From an uncultured Alphaproteobacteria bacterium (GTDB taxonomy: Bacteria; Pseudomonadota; Alphaproteobacteria; RF32; CAG-239): 64,000 bases of DNA. The stretch lies in contig CAKQRZ010000011.1 of NCBI GenBank assembly GCA_934271715.1, positions 18,217-82,216 on the forward strand, read 5' to 3'. Positions 35,065 through 43,675 of this stretch are shown one piece after another. Position 1 is the stretch's first letter. Each line of letters opens with the position of its first letter. The position numbers and the translations under genes are program-made. Below the pieces are notes generated by a model. It ran no database searches. It was not told the DNA's origin and worked only from the letters and a program-made list of their open reading frames with translations.

Positions 35065-36087
35065 TTAAAATCTTTTACCGTATTGCAGAAGCTTATTGCG
35101 AACAAAACCACGCAAAGAAACTTCCGGTCTTGCGCCGTAGTGGCTGATAATTTCAGATGCGGCAATGCTGCCAATCATGGCGCAAGTTCCTAAACTGCGT
35201 TTATTCACCAAACCAAACAAAAAACCGGCGGCATATAAATCTCCGGCGCCTGTGGAATCCACTACAGTCTCAGGTTTTACCGGCTCAGCTTCTACAAATA
35301 TTTTAACTCTGCCGTTTACAACTACCGAACCGCGAGAATCACGGGTTATAGCGGCAATTTTTACCATAGGTTTAACCATATCCAAAGCTGCCGAAAAATC
35401 TTCGGTTTCAAACAGAGCTTTTAATTCCATTTCATTGGCAAAAAGCAAATCCACATGATTTTTAATTAAATCAAGCATGTGGTCACGGTGTGAAGAAACA
35501 CAATAACGGTCAGAAACCGTAAAAGCCACTTCGCGCCCGTATTTATGCGCCAATTCACAGGCCTTCAGCACGGCTTCATGCGCCATTGGCTCGTCCCATA
35601 AATATCCTTCAATAAAAATTATTTTTGATTCGCTTATCAGCTTTTCATCAATATCATCTTTAGAAAGTTTTCGCGAAGCGCCAAGATATGTAAACATTGA
35701 ACGTTGAGCATCCGGCGTTACAAGAACAATACTGCGCCCCGTGGCCGGTCCTTCTTCCAACGGAGCGGTAAAACAGTCAATACCGGCGGCGCCGATATCG
35801 CGTTTAAATACCTGCCCCAGTTCATCGTCATGAACTTTGCCGATAAAAGCGCAGTCAGCGCCCAAAGAGGCCATTCCCGCCACGGTATTGGCAGCAGAGC
35901 CGCCAGAAACTTCGCGTTCAGGAATAATGTCATTATAAATTTTACCGGCTTCGGCTGCTTCCACCAATGTCATGCAGCCTTTGGTTAAATCGCGTTCTTT
36001 TAAAAAAGTATCTCCGACTTTTGCCAATACATCTACAATAGCATTACCGATTCCGACAACATCGTAAACAGTATTTTGCTCGCTCAT
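35065..36087 (-). CDS. Adenosine kinase (PfkB-family)
   Basis: 340 residues. 'DVVGIGNAIVDVLAKVGD' start, 'VSGGSAANTVAGMASLGADC' (substrate site), 'FIGKVHDDELG', 'FANEMELKALF' and PfkB signature 2 'VDSTGAGDLYAAGFLFGLVN' with the catalytic Asp. The form is the common alphaproteobacterial adenosine kinase, salvaging adenosine to AMP; other ribokinase-type substrates are possible. Ends just after the pilin-like gene, convergent. Confidence 0.88.
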   Translation of the reverse strand: MSEQNTVYDVVGIGNAIVDVLAKVGDTFLKERDLTKGCMTLVEAAEAGKIYNDIIPEREVSGGSAANTVAGMASLGADCAFIGKVHDDELGQVFKRDIGAAGIDCFTAPLEEGPATGRSIVLVTPDAQRSMFTYLGASRKLSKDDIDEKLISESKIIFIEGYLWDEPMAHEAVLKACELAHKYGREVAFTVSDRYCVSSHRDHMLDLIKNHVDLLFANEMELKALFETEDFSAALDMVKPMVKIAAITRDSRGSVVVNGRVKIFVEAEPVKPETVVDSTGAGDLYAAGFLFGLVNKRSLGTCAMIGSIAASEIISHYGARPEVSLRGFVRNKLLQYGKRF

Positions 36088-36146
36088 TTTAATCTCCTTT
36101 AATATTTTTTCCTATAGTATATTCTATTTTGCTGAATTTCAAGCCG

Positions 36147-36665
36147 CTAAATATGAAAAAGCAATCCGGCAACAGCTGAAAATATAATATAAAAAATCGC
36201 GCTTTTCTTATAAAATCTCATAGCTATTACCAAAACAAGCAGCAATCCGGCCGTTTGAAAATCGGTAACAGACTCTTTAGCTATATCATAGCCGGCAAAC
36301 AGAATTAGCGCCAATACTGCCGGACGGATACCGCTCAATATCCGTAAAACATTGGGATTCTCTTTCCATTTTGTAAGTATTTTTGAAATCAGATAAACAA
36401 TAATCACCGACGGCGTCACCAAACTAAGAGTTGCTAACAAGCTGCCGAATACGCCGGCGGCCTTATAACCGGCATAGGTAGCCATATTTATTCCCACAGG
36501 TCCGGGGGTGGACTGAGAAACGGCAATCATATCCATAAGCTCCTTAGCCGTAAACCAGTCATATTGTTCGGTTAAATCATATAAAAACGGAACTGTCACC
36601 AATCCGCCGCCAATGGCAAACAGACCGATTTTAAAAAATTCAAAAGCTAAAATCCAATAGGTCAT
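36147..36665 (-). CDS. Chromate transporter family protein, C-terminal half
   Basis: 172 residues, CHR domain: 'FFKIGLFAIGGGLVTVPFLY', 'ELMDMIAVSQSTPGPVGINM', 'GYKAAGVFGSLLATLSLVTP', with about five membrane helices. It forms a split ChrA with the upstream half (ATGA overlap). Family members exchange sulfate and chromate, though short-chain pairs often have unknown substrates. Confidence 0.87.
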   Translation of the reverse strand: MTYWILAFEFFKIGLFAIGGGLVTVPFLYDLTEQYDWFTAKELMDMIAVSQSTPGPVGINMATYAGYKAAGVFGSLLATLSLVTPSVIIVYLISKILTKWKENPNVLRILSGIRPAVLALILFAGYDIAKESVTDFQTAGLLLVLVIAMRFYKKSAIFYIIFSAVAGLLFHI

Positions 36666-37198
36666 TTTTGCCTCTTAAAGTTTGGAATAAACGACCCTGC
36701 CGCCGCCAATATGACAATAGCAACCGCCGACAAGTTGAAAAACAGCAGCAATATTGCAGCCAAACCAAAAACAACATAATCCCTGATACGGCATATACCT
36801 TTTTTCCACATCCCTGCAACCGTATCTATTATTAAAGCGATAACACTGACGCGAATGCCGTCAAACGCCCATTGCACATATTGATTATCCATATATTGCC
36901 TTAAAAGCATCGCCACCAATAAAATAATAATGACAGATGGAGAAATCACCCCCAAAGTTGCCCAAATCATTCCCCAAAATCCGCGCAATTTATAGCCGAT
37001 AAAAGATGCGGCGTTTACGGCAATAATTCCAGGTGTGCATTGTCCGATGGAATAATAATTTAAAAGTTCTTCTTCTGTAATCCATCTTCTTTTTTCAACG
37101 GTTTCATCTTTGAGAATAGGCAGCATTGCATAACCGCCGCCGAATGTAAAAATTCCCATTTTAAAAAAGATACTGTATAAATCACGCAACCTAACCAT
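36662..37198 (-). CDS. Chromate transporter family protein, N-terminal half
   Basis: 178 residues from the ATG at 37198; the frame continues upstream across the divergent pntAA promoter but family members begin here. CHR domain: 'FFKMGIFTFGGGYAMLPILK', 'LLNYYSIGQCTPGIIAVN', 'GYKLRGFWGMIWATLGVISP'. Overlaps its partner by four bases; the two halves probably make one antiporter. Confidence 0.85.
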   Translation of the reverse strand: MVRLRDLYSIFFKMGIFTFGGGYAMLPILKDETVEKRRWITEEELLNYYSIGQCTPGIIAVNAASFIGYKLRGFWGMIWATLGVISPSVIIILLVAMLLRQYMDNQYVQWAFDGIRVSVIALIIDTVAGMWKKGICRIRDYVVFGLAAILLLFFNLSAVAIVILAAAGSFIPNFKRQK

Positions 37199-37282
37199 TT
37201 GGCTATATTTCCTTTGCTTTTTAGTTTTGCTTATTATATAAAAGTAATATAGCTGTAATGCAAGCTTTTTTATGAGGGTGCA

Positions 37283-38290
37283 ATGATTATCGGATTTGTT
37301 AAGGAACGTCCGGCTTGGGAATATAGAGTGGCAGTTACCCCGCAGACGGTTGAGCAACTTGTGGCTGCCGGGCATCAGGTTTATGCCGAAACAGGAGCCG
37401 GAGAGCGCGCCGGCTTCAGCAATGAGCAATATTTTCAGGCTGGCGCGTCATTATTAAATGCGCCTGAAGTTTATGAAAAATCAGAATTTATGCCTAAAAT
37501 CTGGGCGCCTTGCGAAGATGAATATGCTTTTTTGCACCAGAATCTGTGCATATTGGCAAATTTTGAAAGTTATAAAAAACCGGAGCGTACAGAAATTTGG
37601 AAAAAATATAAGATTACGACTTTGGCGCTTGAAAGGTTGCCTCGCTTGTCTCGCGTGCAGGATATAGACACGTTGTCATCTCAGCATAATTTGGCAGGAT
37701 ACAAAGCCGCTTTGCTGACTATGGATATGCAGACGCAGACCGTACCTTTGATGATGACCGCGGCCGGAACTTTAACTCCGCTGAAATCTTTGGTTATCGG
37801 CGCCGGAGTTGCCGGACTACAAGCAATTGCAACCCTGCAGCGCATGGGAGCTATTGTATATGCGGCTGATATTCGGCAGGACGCCGAGGAACAAATAAAA
37901 TCTTTGGGCGCTCAATTTGTGTCTTCAAATCCGGACGAAATCAATAAGTTATTGCCCAACTGCCAAATTGTGATTACAGCCGTATCTGTCATAAGCGGAA
38001 AAGTACCGCAGGTTTTAAGCGCTTCTCAGCTACAGAGACTGCCTTTTGGCGCTGTAGTTCTGGATATGGCCGGCGGAAACGTTGAAACATCTATTTTCGG
38101 CAGATTACTGGATAACGGACACTATAAACTGCTGGCTGACACGCATCTGGCTTCGGATGTTGCATATTCGGCAAGCCAACTGCATTCACGAAACGTATAT
38201 AATTTTATATCGCGTTTAGATAAAATCAAACAGGATAAAGAGGTTTGGATGCAAATTCTTCTAACATCGGCGGAGGAACAAAATGGATGA
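37283..38290 (+). CDS. pntAA: NAD(P) transhydrogenase subunit alpha part 1 (NAD-binding)
   Basis: 335 residues, GAGGG before the ATG. Alanine dehydrogenase/PNT N-domain 'FVKERPAWEYRVAVTPQTVE', 'VYAETGAGERAGFSNEQY', RQD-loop equivalent 'IRQDAEEQIKSLGAQFV' and 'LVIGAGVAGLQAIATLQRMG' for NAD. Domain I of the proton-pumping transhydrogenase, a separate soluble subunit as in Rhodospirillum. Overlaps pntAB by eight bases. Confidence 0.92.
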   Translation: MIIGFVKERPAWEYRVAVTPQTVEQLVAAGHQVYAETGAGERAGFSNEQYFQAGASLLNAPEVYEKSEFMPKIWAPCEDEYAFLHQNLCILANFESYKKPERTEIWKKYKITTLALERLPRLSRVQDIDTLSSQHNLAGYKAALLTMDMQTQTVPLMMTAAGTLTPLKSLVIGAGVAGLQAIATLQRMGAIVYAADIRQDAEEQIKSLGAQFVSSNPDEINKLLPNCQIVITAVSVISGKVPQVLSASQLQRLPFGAVVLDMAGGNVETSIFGRLLDNGHYKLLADTHLASDVAYSASQLHSRNVYNFISRLDKIKQDKEVWMQILLTSAEEQNG

Positions 38291-38570
38291 AGTTTATTTA
38301 TTGGCGATTTTAGTGCTTTCGGCCTTTTTGGGTTATTTTACTGTATGGCGTGTTTCTCCATCGCTGCACGCACCGCTGATGAGTGCCACCAACGCCATCA
38401 GCGGCCTGACTGTTTTAGGCGGCATTGTGATTGCCGGTCATACTACAGACACTAAAATTTTAATTATGAGTTTAATCGCCGTTTTTCTGGCCTCTATAAA
38501 TTTATTCGGAGGTCTGGCGGCAACAATCAGAATGCTGGAACTTTTTAAAAAGAAGGAGAATAAAAAATAA
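38283..38570 (+). CDS. pntAB: NAD(P) transhydrogenase subunit alpha part 2 (membrane)
   Basis: 95 residues with GGAGG upstream. Three membrane helices and 'PLMSATNAISGLTVLGGIVI', the conserved PntA membrane core. With PntB it forms the proton channel. Confidence 0.92.
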   Translation: MDEVYLLAILVLSAFLGYFTVWRVSPSLHAPLMSATNAISGLTVLGGIVIAGHTTDTKILIMSLIAVFLASINLFGGLAATIRMLELFKKKENKK

Positions 38571-39892
38571 TGATTAGTTCGTTGCTTTATTTGCTTTCTG
38601 CTTTTCTTATGATTATTGCCATAGATTGCTTGTCTGCTCCGTCACGAGTGGTGCGCGGTTATCATATTGCAATGGTTTCTGTCGGCATTGCGCTGATAAC
38701 TTGTCTCACTCTGAATCTTAAATATAACGCCGGATGGATTTTATTGGCTCTCTGCGCCGGAAGCGGCAGCGGAGTGCTATTAGCCACAAAATGGCAGCTT
38801 TCGGCTTTGCCGCAAATTGTTGCCTTGCTTAACGGAATCGGGGGGTTAGCTTCGGCGCTGATAGTTTGTTGTCCATTTAAATATCACAAAGATAATCTAT
38901 TGGAATCTTTGTGCGTGGTTATAGGACTTGTGGCTTTCAGCGGTTCTATAGTTGCGTTTGCAAAATTGCACGGCCTGCTCCGTAAAAATGTGGCGTGGTT
39001 AAAATGGGTTAGTTTATTTTTAGAAATATTATTACTTATAAATATTGCTTATTTCACATATTTCCAGCAAGGATTTGCCGGAATTATTCTTTTATCAATA
39101 TTGATTGGTTTTTGTGCAATTATGCCTATTGGCGGCGCAGACATGCCGGTAATTATATCTTTACTGAACTCATTTTCAGGCTGGGCTGTCGTGACGGTAG
39201 GTTTATTGGCAGGAGATTTGTTGCTGATTATCACAGGAACATTAGTCGGTGCCAGCGGAACTATCTTGTCCTACGTCATGTGTAAATCCATGAACAGGTC
39301 ATTGCTTAAAATTGTTTGGCCTGAAACGCAATCTATAGAAACAGAACATAAATCAACAGGAATAGTCAGAACCGGCTCGCCGGAAGAAGCCGCTTTTATT
39401 ATGTCTAATTCGCATAAAGTGATTATTGTACCTGGTTTTGGCATGGCGGCAGCGCAGGCGCAGATTGCTCTAAAGAATATGACAAACATCTTAACCGAAA
39501 AATACGGAGTTGACGTGCGCTATGCCATTCATCCGGTTGCAGGACGCATGCCCGGACATATGAATGTTTTGTTGGCGGAAGCGCAGATTCCTTATGAAAA
39601 AGTATTTGCAATGGAAGATATAAATCAAGATTTTGCCTCAGCAGATGTTGTGTATGTGATAGGCGCAAATGATGTGACAAATCCGATTGCCAAAACCGAT
39701 GTCGGCTCTCCGCTATATGGCATGCCTGTTTTGGATGTGGAAAAAGCCAAGACAATATTCTTTGTCAAGCGCTCTATGGCAGCCGGATATTCCGGCGTTG
39801 ACAATCCGCTGTTTTATGCTCCGAACACAATTATGCTGTTCGGCGACGGCAAAAAGGTAACGGAAGAAATTGTAAAAGACTTGGAAAAGTAA
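38570..39892 (+). CDS. pntB: NAD(P) transhydrogenase subunit beta
   Basis: 440 residues. Membrane part about 1-255 ('VALLNGIGGLASALIV', 'IGGADMPVIISLLNSFSGWA'), then NADP domain III: 'VIIVPGFGMAAAQAQIALK', 'VRYAIHPVAGRMPGHMNVLL', 'DVVYVIGANDVTNPIAKTD', 'KRSMAAGYSGVDNPLFY'. With PntAA/AB it uses the proton gradient to make NADPH from NADH. Confidence 0.94.
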   Translation: MISSLLYLLSAFLMIIAIDCLSAPSRVVRGYHIAMVSVGIALITCLTLNLKYNAGWILLALCAGSGSGVLLATKWQLSALPQIVALLNGIGGLASALIVCCPFKYHKDNLLESLCVVIGLVAFSGSIVAFAKLHGLLRKNVAWLKWVSLFLEILLLINIAYFTYFQQGFAGIILLSILIGFCAIMPIGGADMPVIISLLNSFSGWAVVTVGLLAGDLLLIITGTLVGASGTILSYVMCKSMNRSLLKIVWPETQSIETEHKSTGIVRTGSPEEAAFIMSNSHKVIIVPGFGMAAAQAQIALKNMTNILTEKYGVDVRYAIHPVAGRMPGHMNVLLAEAQIPYEKVFAMEDINQDFASADVVYVIGANDVTNPIAKTDVGSPLYGMPVLDVEKAKTIFFVKRSMAAGYSGVDNPLFYAPNTIMLFGDGKKVTEEIVKDLEK

Positions 39893-39898
39893 AAAAAT

Positions 39899-39938
39899 CC
39901 GGCTGAGTTTTATAATAAAAACAGCCGGTTAAATTTTG
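39899..39938 (+). terminator. Terminator-like hairpin after pntB
   Basis: CCGGCTG pairs with CAGCCGG across a 16-base AT-rich loop, followed by an AT-rich tail with a short T run. Moderate strength. Confidence 0.55.
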
Positions 39939-39944
39939 AACTTT

Positions 39945-40106
39945 CTAAAGCGGATAACTGTTTTCCATATTTCCGATATCCTCATACATCAGGCAGTCGG
40001 CGGTATCGGCAAGAGAATGAAGACCTGCAGACAGCGGACGGCGCATCTGATTAAACATTGCTAAAGCTTGCTCTTTAGATTTTGAAACAGCACTTTTACA
40101 GTTCAT
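39945..40106 (-). CDS. Small hypothetical protein
   Basis: 53 residues, read by hand: begins MNCKSAVSKSKEQALAMFNQ, ends NMENSYPL. Codon choice looks like the neighbours', and no other gene covers 39893-40219, but there is no Shine-Dalgarno before the ATG at 40106. Two Cys, no hydrophobic segment, no recognised family. It could be a remnant of a longer gene. Confidence 0.4.
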   Translation of the reverse strand: MNCKSAVSKSKEQALAMFNQMRRPLSAGLHSLADTADCLMYEDIGNMENSYPL

Positions 40107-40179
40107 AGCATAAAAATTTAAATTGTTAAAATAATTGAAATACTTCTTTTTGATAGCACTTTATTGGAAATTTTGCAAT

Positions 40180-40220
40180 AAAAAATACCTGCTTTTCCTA
40201 ACGAAAAACAGGTATTTTTT
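40180..40220. terminator. Bidirectional intrinsic terminator
   Basis: AAAAAATACCTG (40180-40191) pairs with CAGGTATTTTTT (40209-40220). It ends the minus-strand exported-protein gene and could also stop plus-strand transcripts. Confidence 0.8.
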
Positions 40221-40870
40221 TACTCTTGAATGAGCTTGAAGCCACCCATAGAATAAGCTGCGCTTTTGGCAGGGGCTTTAGAGTCAATAAAGTTATCAAC
40301 TTTTTCCTCTACCTTCTCCTTAGCCTTGCTAAATGCCGACTTTACATCTGCAGTTACCTTGGCTAAAACAGACTTCTGAGTTTTTGCAGCTGCGGTCAAA
40401 CCATGCTTAACTTCAAATCCGACCGGAACATTTTCAAAAGCTTCATACTTTTCAAAATGGCGGAGCGGACTCTTGATGGTAATATGAGCAACGTTCTGAC
40501 CTTTCAAAACATCTGCCCAAGCTGCTGATTTGGCAAGATACATAGTACCGTTAGTAAAATATACCTCAACGCCGGAATCGGCAACACCTACAGAATCTAC
40601 GGTTAGAATGTCGCTGTCATATTCATTGTCAGAAACAACAATGTTAAAACTGTTTGCTGCATCTTTACCCTTGTAACTTACAATACTGTAACCTGCGACA
40701 GACTTCTTGAGTTTGAGGTACTGTGCGGCGGTCAACGGTGCGCAAGCGCCGTCGCCGTAAGCAACATAAGATTTGTTAACTTTGGCAACGTGGGTTACAG
40801 GAGTAAAAGACTGTGCGTTTGCAAAAACAGAAACAAAAACGCATACTACGAAAAACAAAAACTTCTTCAT
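40220..40870 (-). CDS. Exported protein, possibly of Bacteroidota origin
   Basis: 216 residues: signal peptide MKKFLFFVVCVFVSVFANAQ, then an unrecognised domain ('AKVNKSYVAYGDGACAPLTA') and a Lys/Ala-rich C-terminal helix ('DVKSAFSKAKEKVEEKVDNF'). The ATG has no Shine-Dalgarno; the upstream bases are AT-only (AATTTAAATTTTATTGATT), and the signal peptide ends ANAQ: two traits typical of Bacteroidota. Flanked by a strong terminator and the rpsM promoter region. Probably acquired; function unknown. Confidence 0.7.
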   Translation of the reverse strand: MKKFLFFVVCVFVSVFANAQSFTPVTHVAKVNKSYVAYGDGACAPLTAAQYLKLKKSVAGYSIVSYKGKDAANSFNIVVSDNEYDSDILTVDSVGVADSGVEVYFTNGTMYLAKSAAWADVLKGQNVAHITIKSPLRHFEKYEAFENVPVGFEVKHGLTAAAKTQKSVLAKVTADVKSAFSKAKEKVEEKVDNFIDSKAPAKSAAYSMGGFKLIQE

Positions 40871-41205
40871 AATCAATAAAATTTAAATTAGATTGGTACT
40901 GGGAAAGCTCTTGTATTCGTGATAATAATAACGATAAGAGGTTTCCATAATAATTTTTTTTACTAGTTTAGATTAGCATGATTTTTGGCAATTTGCAAGA
41001 GGGTTTGTCTATAATTTTTGCGCTAATCTGCAATTTAAAAAAGTGATGAGGCAAATTGCTGTTTGATTTTGTGTAAAAAAATTAAATAAAGTGAAGAAAA
41101 GGGGTTGACTCTGACAAATATCACGCTTATAATCCGCTTAATTTTGAAAAGTGGTGATCAACTTTTTGAATGTATTAGTTAATTGAAAGTAAATGGAGAT
41201 TAAAT
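40871..41205. other. Divergent control region between the exported-protein gene and rpsM
   Basis: About 335 bases, AT-rich, no gene seen. It holds the rpsM promoter (41105-41133) and, on the other strand, the untranslated leader of the exported-protein gene, which has no ribosome site. Nothing else is recognisable. Confidence 0.6.
41105..41133 (+). promoter_or_regulatory. Strong sigma70-type promoter for rpsM
   Basis: TTGACT (41105-41110), 17-base spacer, perfect TATAAT (41128-41133). The best promoter in the window. The transcript would have a leader of about 65 bases before rpsM. Confidence 0.85.
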
Positions 41206-41574
41206 TTGGCTCGTATAGCTGGTGTAAACATTCCAAGTGCCAAGAGAATTGAAGTCGCATTGACTTATATCTTTGGTATTGGTAGAAAATCTGCTCAAGA
41301 TATTTGCGCAAAGTCAGGAATTGACATGAACCGCCGTGTTAGTCAGCTTTCTGATGAAGAAATCATGAAAATCCGCGAAGTAATTGATAACGGATACCTT
41401 GTAGAAGGCGAACTGCGCCGTGAAGTTGGTACCAACATCAAAAGATTGATGGACTTAGGTTGCTATCGTGGTTTGAGACATCGTAAAGGTCTGCCTGTTC
41501 GCGGTCAGAGTACAAAACAAAATGCTCGTACCCGTAAAGGTAAACGTAAAACCGTTGCGAATAAGAAGAAATAA
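41206..41574 (+). CDS. rpsM: 30S ribosomal protein S13
   Basis: 122 residues from a TTG start with TGGAGAT upstream: the protein must begin MARIAGVNIPSAKRIEVALT, and no ATG is available. 'YIFGIGRKSAQDIC', 'GCYRGLRHRKGLPVRGQST' and the basic 'KQNARTRKGKRKT' tail are typical. It contacts the P-site tRNA and bridges subunits. Here it starts a transcription unit instead of following secY-adk. Confidence 0.96.
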   Translation: MARIAGVNIPSAKRIEVALTYIFGIGRKSAQDICAKSGIDMNRRVSQLSDEEIMKIREVIDNGYLVEGELRREVGTNIKRLMDLGCYRGLRHRKGLPVRGQSTKQNARTRKGKRKTVANKKK

Positions 41575-41589
41575 GTGAGGTAAGTGCAA

Positions 41590-41976
41590 ATGGCTAAAGC
41601 AATTCTGAAAAAGAAAAAAGAAAAAAAGAATATCACTTCCGGTGTAGCTCACGTTGATTCTTCTTTCAACAACACAAGAGTTACAATTACGGATGCTCAA
41701 GGTAATACTGTGTCTTGGTCTACTGCAGGCGCTCAGGGTTTTAAAGGCTCTAGAAAGTCTACTCCTTACGCTGCTCAGGTTGCCGCTGAAGAAGCTGGTA
41801 AAAAAGCTCAGGAAAATGGTATGAAAACTTTGGAAGTAGAAGTTAAAGGACCTGGGTCAGGAAGAGAGTCTGCAATCCGCGCATTGCAGGTAATCGGTTT
41901 TACAATCACAACAATTCGTGATGTAACCCCAATTCCGCATAATGGTTGCCGTCTGAGAAAAAGACGTCGCGTCTAG
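41590..41976 (+). CDS. rpsK: 30S ribosomal protein S11
   Basis: 128 residues from the ATG at 41590 (GAGG nine bases before); a GTG six bases earlier is in frame but too close to the ribosome site. 'GVAHVDSSFNNTRVTITDAQ', 'GFKGSRKSTPYAAQVAAEEA', 'DVTPIPHNGCRLRKRRRV' are diagnostic. Followed by a strong terminator before rpoA. Confidence 0.97.
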   Translation: MAKAILKKKKEKKNITSGVAHVDSSFNNTRVTITDAQGNTVSWSTAGAQGFKGSRKSTPYAAQVAAEEAGKKAQENGMKTLEVEVKGPGSGRESAIRALQVIGFTITTIRDVTPIPHNGCRLRKRRRV

Positions 41977-41986
41977 TTATTATTTT

Positions 41987-42026
41987 GGCACAGGCCTTTA
42001 TTCAAGGCCTGTTGCCGTGTTTTTTT
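41987..42026 (+). terminator. Intrinsic terminator between rpsK and rpoA
   Basis: A 12-pair stem with one bulge (GGCACAGGCCTT with AAGGCCTGTTGCC), loop TATTC, then GTG and seven T. Strong by eye. rpoA starts 39 bases later without an obvious promoter of its own, so partial readthrough is expected. Confidence 0.8.
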
Positions 42027-42064
42027 ATATGTACATATAACTTATCAAGAAAAGGACAAAACCG

Positions 42065-43075
42065 GTGATTCAAAAGAATTGGCAAGAACTTATTAAACCA
42101 ACTAATTTGCAAGTTACTCAAGACGAGGCAGCTCACAAAGCAAAAATAGTGGTTGAACCTTTAGAAAGAGGCTTCGGCCTGACTTTAGGTAATGCGTTGA
42201 GAAGAGTTTTACTGTCCTCATTGCAAGGCGGTGCTGTTTCCGCTATTAAAATTGATGGTGTTTTGCATGAATTTTCTGTAATTCCTGGCGTTCGCGAAGA
42301 CGTTACAGATATCGTGCTGAACATTAAAGAGCTGGCTGTTGCCGTACACTCTGACAGCGCAAAAACAATGACATTGAAAGCCGAAGGCCCTTGCGTGGTT
42401 ACTGCGGCTATGATTGAAACCGGTCACGATGTTGAAATTATGAATCCGGACCATGTGATTTGCACATTGGATGCCGGTGCAAAAATCAATATGGAATTAA
42501 CTGTTACCACAGGTAAGGGTTATGTTCCGGCTTATAACAGCAAATCAGCAGATGCTCCTATCGGTCTGATTGCCGTTGATGCAATTTATTCTCCGGTTAC
42601 TAAGGTTTCTTACAAAGTTGAAAACACTCGTGTAGGTCAAATTACCGACTACGATAAATTGACTATGAATGTTGAAACAAACGGCGTTGTTTCTCCGGAA
42701 GATGCAGTTGCTTTGGCAGCCCGCATTCTGCAAGACCAGCTGAAACCGTTTATTAACTTTGACGAACCGGAAAGCGAATCCGAAGACGTTCATGAAGAAT
42801 TACCGTTTAACCGCAACTTGCTGCGTAAGGTTGACGAACTTGAACTGTCTGTTCGTTCTGCTAACTGCCTGAAAAATGACAATATCATTTATATCGGCGA
42901 TTTGGTTCAAAAAACCGAAGCAGAAATGCTGCGTACTCCGAACTTTGGCCGTAAATCTTTGAACGAAATCAAAGAAGTATTGGCTAAAATGGGTATCCAC
43001 CTCGGTATGGAAACACCGGGTTGGCCGCCTGAAAATATTGAAGAGTTGATTAAGCGTTGTGACGAACACTTCTAA
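42065..43075 (+). CDS. rpoA: DNA-directed RNA polymerase subunit alpha
   Basis: 336 residues from GTG with AAAGGAC upstream. Assembly domain 'VEPLERGFGLTLGNALRRVL' and 'GVREDVTDIVLNIKE', 'ALAARILQDQLKPFINFD', linker, then the C-terminal domain 'LELSVRSANCLKNDNIIYIG' and 'RTPNFGRKSLNEIKEVLAKM'. Full length. rplQ, which normally follows, is missing; repeats occupy that place. Confidence 0.97.
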   Translation: MIQKNWQELIKPTNLQVTQDEAAHKAKIVVEPLERGFGLTLGNALRRVLLSSLQGGAVSAIKIDGVLHEFSVIPGVREDVTDIVLNIKELAVAVHSDSAKTMTLKAEGPCVVTAAMIETGHDVEIMNPDHVICTLDAGAKINMELTVTTGKGYVPAYNSKSADAPIGLIAVDAIYSPVTKVSYKVENTRVGQITDYDKLTMNVETNGVVSPEDAVALAARILQDQLKPFINFDEPESESEDVHEELPFNRNLLRKVDELELSVRSANCLKNDNIIYIGDLVQKTEAEMLRTPNFGRKSLNEIKEVLAKMGIHLGMETPGWPPENIEELIKRCDEHF

Positions 43076-43675
43076 AATCGCGCCTAGCGGTGCATCTAGC
43101 ACCTAAAACTGCGAAAGAGAGAAAATTCACGTACTTCTGTGTACGCTAAAATTTTCTCTCTTCTTGTTTCAGGCACTATCTGCATCACTAATCGCAATTT
43201 AATACAATTATAAGACTTTTTCTTATGTACTTCTGTGTACACCGCGAAAAAGTCTTGCGGCGTATTAGGCACATTATCCGAGTTTTAGAAAACAAACTAA
43301 AGGGGAAAAATTTACGTACTTTTGCATGTGCTAGAATTTTTGCTCTTTTTGTTTTAAATCCATATAGGCTCATCTCCTTTTAATATGTGGGGCAAAGCGG
43401 CGTTAGATGCCGTTCCGTGCCAACGAGCGTTGTCAAAACAAAGGCTTGTATCCATATGAAACCACCAGTAAACCTGAGGATATATATTAAGCGGTATCTA
43501 TGCCACCAGTAACAATTTTGCGCCTATCTGCTGGGAATTTTTTCTTATAATCCTATGTATACGCTGCGAAAATGTCTTGTCACATTTGCTCTCGCTAACA
43601 AGCAAAGCAAATTTTCAAGGTGAAAAACATAAGCAATATCTCTCAAAACATAGGTTTATTGAAAAATGTTGCTTA
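43076..43675. repeat. Gene-free stretch with a family of palindromic repeats
   Basis: About 600 bases with no convincing gene. Hairpins: AAGAGAGAAAATT/AATTTTCTCTCTT (43115-43127, 43150-43162, perfect), AAGACTTTTTC/GAAAAAGTCTT (43212-43222, 43246-43256, perfect) and a weaker one at 43302-43345. The first two share the loop core GTACTTCTGTGTAC; the third has a diverged form. A related GTAC-N7-GTAC core occurs inside the pilin leader near 44345. 43370-43560 has repeated CCACCAGTAA words but nothing I recognise. Confidence 0.7.
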
